Below are positions 1-5,022 of a stretch of 5,022 nt of DNA, piece after piece. Every line of letters begins with the position of its first letter. Within the stretch, counting starts at the first letter, position 1. Source of the DNA: Candidatus Gerdarchaeota archaeon (lineage in GTDB: Archaea; Asgardarchaeota; Heimdallarchaeia; JABLTI01); the NCBI GenBank assembly GCA_016840905.1, contig JAEORM010000248.1:1-5022 (forward strand), in the 5' to 3' direction. A model generated the notes under the pieces. The model searched no databases, was not told the origin of the DNA, and saw only the letters and a list, made by a program, of their open reading frames with translations. The position numbers and the translations under genes were made by a program.

Positions 1-86
1 ATATTAGTCTTTCTACGGGGGCATATTTCTGATTAATAGGTATGAAGATAGCTTCTGGTAGTGATATGTTTAACCTAGAAGAATGA

Positions 87-932
87 TTAATTATTCAATA
101 GCTTTTCAACATATTCCCAGAGTTGTTGAGTTAGGTTAGTATCTTGTATAGTTATAATGTCAGGTTGTTCGTTAGCTTTGGATAGAATACCACCAGAGGT
201 AGCTGCCAAATCTGGTGCTATAGCAGCATACAGTACTATCTCTGCAGCTCTTGTAGGTGGTTTAGCAAAAGGTTTGAAGAATTTGAACATAAACTTAAGC
301 CATTTAGGCATATCCTTATCTTTCTCAACAAAATTGGTTCTAACAAAACCTGGGTCCACCCCATTTATTGTTACTCCATTATTGCTTAATTGCTTAGCTA
401 ATCGTTTGATGAATAATACATTTGCTAATTGTGTATGAGCCAAAGCACTACTAGCTTTATAATTTTCCTTCATCATAAAATCATCGAAATTAAGTTCTTT
501 AGCTTGATGGGATCCAATAACCGAAATAATTCTGGCAGGGGAACTAACCTCGAGTGTTTTCAATAATAAATTTGTTAAAAGAAATCTTGAGATGAAGGAA
601 GTAGCAATAGTTCTTTCAAATCCATCAACAGTCTCTTGTCGTTTAGTGTTATATCCACCAGCATTTAAAATCAGAACATCTAGTTGTTTGTATTTCTTTT
701 TAAATTTTTTAGCTAGATTTCTTACAGAATTCATATCAGCTAAATCGGAAATCAGTAAATCAATTTTTGAATTTCCAGTTTGTTCTATTATATCTTTTAC
801 TGCTTCTTCTCCTTTGGCTTTATCTCGACAAACTAGTACTACTCTTGCACCAATTTTAGCTAATCCTAAAGAAGTAGCTTTTCCTATACCGGAATTTGCT
901 CCCGTAACCATACATATAAAATCATCTTTCAT
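87..932 (-). CDS. SDR-fold protein, RDH/WWOX-like, lacking the catalytic tetrad
   Basis: Classical short-chain dehydrogenase/reductase fold of 281 residues, closest in pattern to eukaryotic retinol dehydrogenases and WWOX-type SDRs. The Rossmann half is intact: TGANSGIG at 10-17, an NADP(H)-type arginine in VCRD near 36, ISDLAD near 61-66 and LNAG at 89-92. The DPGFVRT loop (193-199) is also present. The catalytic residues are not. The Asn of the usual NHLGHF is Ser112, the Ser of VSS becomes VIGS (139-142, displaced by one), and AYxxSK reads ALAHTQ, so Tyr is Leu164 and Lys is Gln168. It probably binds NAD(P)(H) but cannot do standard SDR chemistry, so a regulatory or binding role is inferred. 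An ATG seven codons upstream (953) is open. I prefer the ATG at 932 because AGGTG sits 7 bases before it, a TATA box is spaced for a start site there, and the Rossmann strand begins right after. The protein is soluble, with no signal peptide. Fold call is firm; function is unknown. Confidence 0.9.
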   Translation of the reverse strand: MKDDFICMVTGANSGIGKATSLGLAKIGARVVLVCRDKAKGEEAVKDIIEQTGNSKIDLLISDLADMNSVRNLAKKFKKKYKQLDVLILNAGGYNTKRQETVDGFERTIATSFISRFLLTNLLLKTLEVSSPARIISVIGSHQAKELNFDDFMMKENYKASSALAHTQLANVLFIKRLAKQLSNNGVTINGVDPGFVRTNFVEKDKDMPKWLKFMFKFFKPFAKPPTRAAEIVLYAAIAPDLAATSGGILSKANEQPDIITIQDTNLTQQLWEYVEKLLNN

Positions 933-939
933 TATTCCG

Positions 940-944
940 CACCT
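940..944 (-). promoter_or_regulatory. Ribosome binding site deciding the SDR start
   Basis: AGGTG on the minus strand matches the archaeal anti-Shine-Dalgarno tail and lies 7 bases before the ATG at 932. It lies inside the alternative longer reading frame from 953, so it argues for the shorter protein. Confidence 0.5.
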
Positions 945-954
945 ATTTCTCATT

Positions 955-966
955 TCTTATAAGAAT
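955..966 (-). promoter_or_regulatory. TATA box within a perfect 12-base palindrome, SDR promoter
   Basis: TTCTTATAAGAA is a perfect inverted repeat containing TTATAAG. Its centre lies about 28 bases before the ATG at 932, the usual archaeal TATA-to-start-site distance, so the transcript would begin almost at the start codon. The palindrome reads the same on both strands, but no gene starts to its right on the plus strand. Seen in sequence; promoter role inferred. Confidence 0.5.
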
Positions 967-1084
967 AGCTTGTATTAGTCAACCCCATCTTTAAGCTTTT
1001 GCTTTTCTAGTTCTACTTATACTGAAATTAGTCATTTTGTTAAATGTTATTGGTCAATATTTTAGAGGGTTCATTTAGCAATTC

Positions 1085-1627
1085 TTATCTTAGAATAGTT
1101 AATGTTAGAAATACACAAATAATGATTAATGAAATTAACAATGTCCAAATACATCCTTTCACATTTTTGTATTTTCGTTTATTGACAATTGAGATGGAAT
1201 ATATTTGGTCAGAAAATTCCTTCTGTAGTAAATTAAAATTATTAAGCACATTTGAAAGTCCCTTATTATATTCATCCTTAGTTTCATATTCTAAGATATT
1301 AACGTAATAGAAAACATGTCTTTTTTCAGGTATGCCAGTCTTTTGCAAAGGAGCTATTGTTAGGATACTATAAATAATACTAACAAGGCATGAAAGAACA
1401 TATATTCCAAAAAATACTATTGCTGCTATATCAATCCCTCTCTCTATTACGAAGAATTCTCCTAGCAAACCCACCATAGCAAGAACCACTGTTAACAATA
1501 TACCATTGACTGTAAGAATAGCAGTTGCTTTGTTATCAGCTAAGCTAATTAATTGGTAATTCTGATCAAAAATAGATTTCATTGCTTCAAATTTCAATTC
1601 ATCTGTCATAGAATCTTTCTGAGACAT
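1085..1627 (-). CDS. Pycsar-effector-like membrane protein (DUF5706 type)
   Basis: Membrane protein of 180 residues matching the Pycsar effector / DUF5706 (PF18967) pattern from memory. A cytosolic N-terminal helix leads into the signature LADNKATAILTVNG (29-42). TM1 spans about 34-55 and TM2 about 65-92. A charged loop of about 65 residues follows, with FYYVNIL and QIYSISIVNKRKYKN near 141-155, then TM3 at about 158-179. In known Pycsar systems such proteins respond to cCMP or cUMP made by a phage-activated cyclase and damage the membrane. No cyclase or cNMP-binding domain lies in this window, so an immune role here is only a possibility. ATG at 1627 is chosen over an in-frame GTG at 1636, because that GTG lies in GTGAT, which works better as a ribosome binding site 4 bases upstream. 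It lies 153 bases before the SDR start and 86 bases after the acetyltransferase, so it is probably a single-gene unit. Family call is good; function is open. Confidence 0.8.
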   Translation of the reverse strand: MSQKDSMTDELKFEAMKSIFDQNYQLISLADNKATAILTVNGILLTVVLAMVGLLGEFFVIERGIDIAAIVFFGIYVLSCLVSIIYSILTIAPLQKTGIPEKRHVFYYVNILEYETKDEYNKGLSNVLNNFNLLQKEFSDQIYSISIVNKRKYKNVKGCIWTLLISLIIICVFLTLTILR

Positions 1628-1631
1628 TTGT

Positions 1632-1636
1632 ATCAC
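1632..1636 (-). promoter_or_regulatory. Ribosome binding site for the DUF5706 protein
   Basis: GTGAT matches the 3' part of the archaeal consensus GGAGGTGAT and ends 4 bases before the ATG at 1627, which is the right spacing for that part of the consensus. It favours the ATG over the overlapping GTG as start. Confidence 0.35.
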
Positions 1637-1696
1637 GTTAAGGTAATTTTTAATTGGTATCCGTTTCTTTTATTGCTTGGTTCAACACAAATATCA

Positions 1697-1704
1697 CTAT
1701 AAAT
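1697..1704 (-). promoter_or_regulatory. TATA-like box upstream of the DUF5706 gene
   Basis: Minus-strand ATTTATAG follows an A-rich run just downstream of the acetyltransferase stop codon. It would place a start site near 1673, leaving a leader of about 45 bases. A weaker box, AATAAAAG near 1668-1675, would give a shorter leader. The whole region is A+T-rich, so this is tentative. Confidence 0.3.
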
Positions 1705-1713
1705 TTTTTTTCT

Positions 1714-2511
1714 TTATAGGTTTTTTTTCACTTCTTCAAGGAATTCCTCACTTTCCATAAAAAAAACTTCTATTGGATTTTGATTTACTATACAATCAGG
1801 AACAATACCTCCCCTCTTTTTCACTTCCTCTTTTTGTGTTAATATATTATAATATTCTACTTCAATATCCTCCTTTACTGTCCTTATTAATTCCTCAGTT
1901 TTTTTTGCAAAGAAATAACAAAACGAGCAAAATGGATTGATAAAAAGTAATGCTTTTCCTTTATCTTCTGGTAATTTCTTAATATCACTTTCTTTTATTG
2001 TTGGCTCATATTTGTAATCCTTCTCTATTGGATAATACAGATAAAATTCATCATCTTCATGAATCTTTTTGAAACCATTTTTTAAATAAAATTTATTTTG
2101 TGGAAAACCACTTTGTGCGTCAAAAGCAAAGGTTACTAATGCTCTTGCTTTTTGACCATTAAAATATTCTTTTGGTTGTACCATTTCTTCTATTAATGCT
2201 TGTAATAGTTTCTTTCCTATTCCTTTACCTTGTTGATCTCTATGGGTAACAAATATACATTGGATTTCTATTGTTCGCTCTTCTTGTTTTGGTAAATATT
2301 GAATAAAACCTAGTAATTCATTTCTTTGGTAAGCTAATTTAGCTATTGAACCGAATTTCTCAAAATAGTGTTCAAGATATTCTCTTTTCAATCCAATACC
2401 TTTTATAAAATTAATTTCATCCTTTCTATCTGATGGGACACAAACCTGAGCTAGTTCTGTAAGATTCCTTTCATTTAAATCCACAATTTTAGTTTCTTCC
2501 AAGGATATCAA
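1714..2511 (-). CDS. GNAT acetyltransferase with C-terminal YoaP-like/thioredoxin-fold domain
   Basis: Two-domain cytosolic protein of 265 residues. Residues about 5-165 form a GNAT N-acetyltransferase: strand IEIQCIFV, acetyl-CoA pyrophosphate loop QQGKGIG (93-99), helix KKLLQALIEEM, and FYLKNGFKKI (141-150), where the family usually has its late Tyr-x-x-x-GF element. Residues about 183-265 look like a thioredoxin-fold/YoaP-like domain: ALLFINPFCSFC with a CxxC pair at Cys195 and Cys198, a long helix, and a loop GIVPDC (235-240) with a likely cis-proline. The same domain order occurs in Bacillus YoaP, whose substrate is not known to me. The CxxC could be redox-active or metal-binding. The start is TTG, because an in-frame TGA lies immediately before it; AAAGG stands 4 bases upstream. 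A second TTG at 2502 is the only close alternative. It is divergent from the hydrolase gene. The domain call is firm; the substrate is unknown. Confidence 0.88.
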   Translation of the reverse strand: MISLEETKIVDLNERNLTELAQVCVPSDRKDEINFIKGIGLKREYLEHYFEKFGSIAKLAYQRNELLGFIQYLPKQEERTIEIQCIFVTHRDQQGKGIGKKLLQALIEEMVQPKEYFNGQKARALVTFAFDAQSGFPQNKFYLKNGFKKIHEDDEFYLYYPIEKDYKYEPTIKESDIKKLPEDKGKALLFINPFCSFCYFFAKKTEELIRTVKEDIEVEYYNILTQKEEVKKRGGIVPDCIVNQNPIEVFFMESEEFLEEVKKNL

Positions 2512-2620
2512 TCAACCTTTCCCAGTTTAGAATTATCACTTATTTTCATAATTATTTTACTTATATTTTTTAAAAAAAATAAAAATATCTAATCGAATAA
2601 ATCAATATTGGCAATGATAA
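2512..2620. promoter_or_regulatory. Divergent promoter region between acetyltransferase and hydrolase genes
   Basis: This 109-base spacer must hold both promoters. On the minus strand, AAATATAAGT (2559-2568) is a good TATA box after an A-rich stretch. It would start the acetyltransferase transcript near 2537, about 26 bases before its TTG. On the plus strand, AAAAATATC (2581-2589) could serve the hydrolase, with a start near 2611 and a leader of about 10 bases. The centre, around 2567-2590, is an almost pure A/T block. No clear operator repeat is visible. Confidence 0.45.
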
Positions 2621-3592
2621 ATGGTTCTTGAAACTGACGAAAAAATGGCTGAGGGACTCTCAATTGAATTATTTAATTTAATCAGAAATTATACTCGTGA
2701 TGTTCCTTATTTTTATGATGAAGGTGTTTGTAGTATTTCATTCATACCTGTAGATGGTGGTAAACTCAGGATTTTTCATCACAAACCAATTAATCCAATT
2801 ACTAAAAGACCATTGCTTTTCATTCAAGGATTAGGTACATCACCTTGGACTTGGAGACATTTTAGTATTCCTTTTATAGATCGGGGGGAGTTTTATTTCT
2901 TGGAGACTCGAGATAAAAAATCAAGTATTTTTAAAAATCGATTAAAAACAAAGATAACCATTGACAAAACTGTTGATGATATTGCTACAGTTATTAATCA
3001 TCTAGGATTAAATAACAAAGATTTCGTACTTTTAGCCACAAGTTATTGTGGAGGTGTCATTTTAAAAGGACTTATTGACAAGAAATTTACTGCCCCTACT
3101 ATTGCCATATATGATCCTTTTGTTAAAGTACAGTATTATAGAAAATTAATTTCAGTTTTGCGATGTACCCCACCATTTATTATAGGATTAATACGTTGGA
3201 TTTTAGGTAATATTGCTTTAAAAGGCGAGAAAAATCAAACACAATTGGAAAGAGGACAAGATATGGTTAGAGAAGCAGTTCCATGGAAATGGCGAAAAGT
3301 AGGTGCTGATATTTTAAAATTTGATATATGGAACACGTTATCAAAAATAGATGAAGAAGTATTGATCTTTCATGGACCAAAAGATAAACATCACCCGCAC
3401 GTTTTATTTGAAACCATAGCAAGGAAAATTCCGAAAGGAAGATACTTTTTGGTGCTATCACCAGAAGAAAAAAGGGAATTGGTCATTGGTATTACAGGAT
3501 TTGAACTTTGTAAAATTTCATCACATGATGGAATTCCTAAAACACTTGAACTATTTGAAAAAAAAATGAAATATTTTCTGAATCACCATTAG
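2621..3592 (+). CDS. Alpha/beta hydrolase with an unusual nucleophile elbow
   Basis: Alpha/beta-hydrolase fold protein of 323 residues, with no signal peptide. After an N-terminal extension, strand PLLFIQGLG (64-72) carries the oxyanion region, with Gln-Gly where His-Gly is usual. WTWRHF (76-81) and a degenerate ETRDKKSS (95-102) follow. The nucleophile elbow LLATSYCGG (137-145) puts Ser141 in A-x-S-x-C rather than G-x-S-x-G. VLIFHGPKD (247-255) supplies the likely acid Asp255, and SSHDG (300-304) the likely catalytic His302, so a Ser-Asp-His triad seems present. The cap region, about 165-235, is hydrophobic and basic (PPFIIGLIRWIL), which suggests a lipid-like or membrane-associated substrate. 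Esterase, lipase or similar activity is possible; the substrate is unknown. The start is ATG at 2621 with no ribosome binding site, so a nearly leaderless transcript is likely. An ATG at 2645 is an alternative. Confidence 0.85.
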   Translation: MVLETDEKMAEGLSIELFNLIRNYTRDVPYFYDEGVCSISFIPVDGGKLRIFHHKPINPITKRPLLFIQGLGTSPWTWRHFSIPFIDRGEFYFLETRDKKSSIFKNRLKTKITIDKTVDDIATVINHLGLNNKDFVLLATSYCGGVILKGLIDKKFTAPTIAIYDPFVKVQYYRKLISVLRCTPPFIIGLIRWILGNIALKGEKNQTQLERGQDMVREAVPWKWRKVGADILKFDIWNTLSKIDEEVLIFHGPKDKHHPHVLFETIARKIPKGRYFLVLSPEEKRELVIGITGFELCKISSHDGIPKTLELFEKKMKYFLNHH

Positions 3593-3645
3593 CTAAGACT
3601 ATAATTAATTCAAATAGGATTTAATTCGTTAATTGAACCATTTAA

Positions 3646-3654
3646 TTTTATATA
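3646..3654 (+). promoter_or_regulatory. TATA box for the zinc-ribbon gene
   Basis: TTTTATATA is centred at 3650, which puts the expected start site near 3676, on the ATG at 3675 itself. This fits leaderless transcription. It also argues against the upstream in-frame TTG at 3633, which would lie ahead of the promoter. Confidence 0.5.
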
Positions 3655-3674
3655 GTAGATTGTTCCTTAATTCT

Positions 3675-4202
3675 ATGGTTAAAATGGAACAGGAATTAAC
3701 TGAACAGGAGAGAGCGGTTCAACAATTCGTAACAAAACAACAAAAAGTAAGAATTAATTGGATTCTTACAGTTACTCTTCTTACAATTGATGAGTTAGTT
3801 ACTATTGCAAACAAGTTAGGTTATGTCATCAAAGGTGAATATATAGCATTACCATCTGAAGAAGAAAAAATACGTGAACCTCAACCATGGAAACCTATTG
3901 ACCAAGAACCTCTCCGTAGAAGACCAATCATTCGTTCAATGAAAAAACGACCCACATCAAAAACAGACTTAAATTATTCTTATTGTATCAATTGTGGTAT
4001 TCCATTAAAGGAAGCAGGTCAAGTATACTATTTAGATGGTTTCTGTCAAAATTGTGGGGTAGATTTAGATGGAATATTTGATGAAGATAAATCAACAAAT
4101 CCTTATCATAAAAAACGCTGTGCAAACTGTGGATCAATTAATCCTACAAAAGCTAATTTTTGTTATCATTGTGGATCAGTAAACATTAATGCTATTTTAT
4201 AA
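3675..4202 (+). CDS. Winged-helix plus double zinc-ribbon protein
   Basis: Predicted soluble protein of 175 residues. Residues about 13-59 read as a small winged helix-turn-helix: a basic helix, IDELVTIANKLGY as the helix-turn-helix pair, then IKGEYIALP as the wing. A Pro/Arg/Lys-rich linker (about 61-100) is probably disordered. Two C4 zinc ribbons follow: Cys104/107/124/127 (CINCG...CQNCG), then Cys149/152/163/166 (CANCG...CYHCG). This layout suits a nucleic-acid- or protein-binding regulator; the target is unknown. The frame is open back to a TTG at 3633. ATG at 3675 is preferred because the TATA box is spaced for it and the extra residues are hydrophobic and uncharacteristic; ATG at 3684 is also possible. 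Its stop overlaps the stop of the convergent kinase gene. It lies 82 bases after the hydrolase and has its own promoter. Confidence 0.82.
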   Translation: MVKMEQELTEQERAVQQFVTKQQKVRINWILTVTLLTIDELVTIANKLGYVIKGEYIALPSEEEKIREPQPWKPIDQEPLRRRPIIRSMKKRPTSKTDLNYSYCINCGIPLKEAGQVYYLDGFCQNCGVDLDGIFDEDKSTNPYHKKRCANCGSINPTKANFCYHCGSVNINAIL

Positions 4203-4889
4203 ATCATTGATAGTTTGGAAATTCATTCTTTTTTGATACATCCTTGTTTTAAAATTCTTAAATTTCTTAATTACTAATTCTGCAATATCATCTAATGAGC
4301 CAAGACCGTCAATTATAAGATCAGCATTTTTTCGTACAAAACTATTTACTTGGATATACTTTTCTCGAGTCCAATATTGTCCATTTAGATGTTTCTCAAA
4401 AACTGATAGTTTTTCTATTAGATCAGCTTTATCTTGTAAGACAAATTCCTTAGTTTGTTCTTTCATGAAAAATTTTCCACCAAAAACCCTCATTAATACC
4501 CTTGCCAAACATATTTCTAAAGGAGTGTCTTCTAAAACCACATAATCATATAGATGACCTATATCAGGTCTCTCTCGTCCATGAGGATCTTCTATTATAA
4601 TATAATTTCGCGGACGTATTTCTTCACCTGATAAAGGTTCAACAATGGTTTTTCCCGCAAGAAGTAATTGTAAATCATTAGCCATGCGAGTGAGGGTAAA
4701 TTGCTTGGGATTTATTTGATTTTCATCTTCATTAGAACTTTCATTCAAAACATTTCTTTCTAATAAATGTGAATAATTATCAAAAAATAAAGCTGTTCCA
4801 CGAAGTTTTTCAGTAATTTTTTTCACTAAAGCTGTTTTTCCACACCCTGAAGCTCCAGCAACAACAATAACATATCTCTTTCTGTTCAT
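4197..4889 (-). CDS. Uridine-kinase-like P-loop kinase
   Basis: P-loop NTPase of 230 residues in the nucleoside/uridine kinase-like group. Strand YVIVVAGASGCGKT carries the Walker A motif GASGCGKT (12-19). FFDNY (35-39) sits where uridine kinases bind substrate through a D-x-[FY] strand. LLAGKTI (76-82) precedes IIIEDPHGRERPDI (97-110), the Walker B-like strand with a downstream Arg pair. LEDTPLEICLARVLMR (119-134) matches the family's D-x-P...LARR-R lid region. A hydrophilic insertion (NESSNEDENQ, 49-58) and a C-terminal helix complete it. It likely phosphorylates a small molecule with ATP; I cannot tell the substrate from sequence. The start at 4889 is well supported by GGAGG 6 bases upstream. 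It overlaps the upstream paralogue by ATGA, which implies co-translation, and converges on the zinc-ribbon gene with a 6-base overlap. Confidence 0.88.
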   Translation of the reverse strand: MNRKRYVIVVAGASGCGKTALVKKITEKLRGTALFFDNYSHLLERNVLNESSNEDENQINPKQFTLTRMANDLQLLLAGKTIVEPLSGEEIRPRNYIIIEDPHGRERPDIGHLYDYVVLEDTPLEICLARVLMRVFGGKFFMKEQTKEFVLQDKADLIEKLSVFEKHLNGQYWTREKYIQVNSFVRKNADLIIDGLGSLDDIAELVIKKFKNFKTRMYQKRMNFQTINDL

Positions 4890-5022
4890 TTCTCTCCTCC
4901 ATTAATTTTTATATTCTGTTCTTTGAAGAATTTTAGAACTTCTTGAACTAGGACTTTTGGTTCTTTCATACCATCAAGAATTAGATCAGCATTTCTTTTT
5001 ACTTTATCACAAACAACTACAT
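4886..5022 (-). CDS. C-terminal end of a paralogous P-loop kinase (partial)
   Basis: Open frame entering from the right edge, giving 44 residues and a TGA stop. Its KRNADLILDG aligns with RKNADLIIDG (186-195) of the neighbouring kinase, followed by a similar amphipathic C-terminal helix (VLVQEVLKFF). The corresponding DNA, 4970-4994 against 4305-4329, matches at 21 of 25 bases. It is therefore the C-terminus of a tandem duplicate of that kinase, ending 35 residues after the motif where the neighbour adds a basic tail. The Walker A part lies outside the window. Its TGA overlaps the next ATG as ATGA, so the two are very likely one transcript with coupled translation. Confidence 0.82.
   Translation of the reverse strand, partial: VVVCDKVKRNADLILDGMKEPKVLVQEVLKFFKEQNIKINGGEK
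4896..4900 (-). promoter_or_regulatory. Strong ribosome binding site of the kinase gene
   Basis: GGAGG on the minus strand, 6 bases before the ATG at 4889. It lies inside the last codons of the upstream paralogue (Asn-Gly-Gly-Glu-Lys-stop), as expected for reinitiation in a coupled pair. Confidence 0.75.

Noticed and set aside
1..86. Open minus-strand frame downstream of the SDR, reading HSSRLNISLPEAIFIPINQKYAPVERLI off the left edge
   Set aside because: It has no ATG, GTG or TTG start in frame before the edge, and a TGA lies just upstream. The plus-strand frames here end within 36 bases and are too short to judge.
157..438. Plus-strand open frame of 93 codons
   Set aside because: It lies wholly inside the SDR gene on the opposite strand, resembles no family, and has no promoter or ribosome binding site.
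592..978. Plus-strand open frame of 128 codons opposite the SDR
   Set aside because: It is antisense to the conserved Rossmann half of the SDR; its composition is that of a shadow frame, with Ser/Phe/Ile-rich sequence and no domain.
993..1004. Small hairpin AAGC-TTTT-GCTT between the SDR and DUF5706 genes
   Set aside because: The stem is only four pairs in A+T-rich DNA and has no strand-appropriate T-run, so it is not a credible terminator or regulatory RNA.
1044..1307. Plus-strand open frame of 87 codons
   Set aside because: It is mostly antisense to the DUF5706 protein, whose signature motifs are convincing; no independent coding evidence.
3267..3461. Minus-strand open frame of 64 codons inside the hydrolase
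   Set aside because: It is antisense to the part of the hydrolase carrying the catalytic Asp; no initiation signals.

Overview
The window is strongly A+T-rich (roughly one third G+C by eye) and densely packed with short genes on both strands. The longest gene-free gap is about 150 bases. Archaeal-type signals point to an archaeon: TATA-like boxes lie 25-30 bases ahead of several starts, some starts look leaderless or nearly so, and others carry GGAGG/GGTG-type ribosome binding sites. The gene content is a retinol-dehydrogenase/WWOX-like SDR, a winged-helix plus double zinc-ribbon protein, and an acetyltransferase with a YoaP-like tail. This would fit an Asgard (Promethearchaeota) genome, but that placement is inference; no rRNA or marker gene is present.

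Layout, left to right. Bases 1-86 hold no gene I can support. On the minus strand, 87-932 encodes a short-chain dehydrogenase/reductase fold protein. Its cofactor site is intact, but all four residues of the usual catalytic tetrad are replaced or displaced. Next on the minus strand, 1085-1627 encodes a three-helix membrane protein of the Pycsar-effector (DUF5706) type, with no cyclase beside it. Then 1714-2511, also minus, encodes a two-domain protein: a GNAT acetyltransferase followed by a thioredoxin-like/YoaP-like domain with a CxxC motif.

A 109-base divergent promoter region separates this gene from a plus-strand alpha/beta hydrolase (2621-3592). A plus-strand winged-helix/double zinc-ribbon protein (3675-4202) follows. 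It meets, tail to tail and with a 6-base overlap, a minus-strand P-loop kinase of the uridine-kinase-like type (4197-4889). That kinase is translationally coupled (ATGA overlap) to the 3' end of a paralogous gene that runs off the right edge (4886-5022).

Apart from the kinase pair, the genes look like separately promoted single units with no obvious shared pathway. I see no tRNA, rRNA, CRISPR array, insertion sequence or convincing terminator. The most interesting items are the SDR with its lost catalytic tetrad, the orphan Pycsar-effector-like membrane protein and the tandem kinase paralogues.
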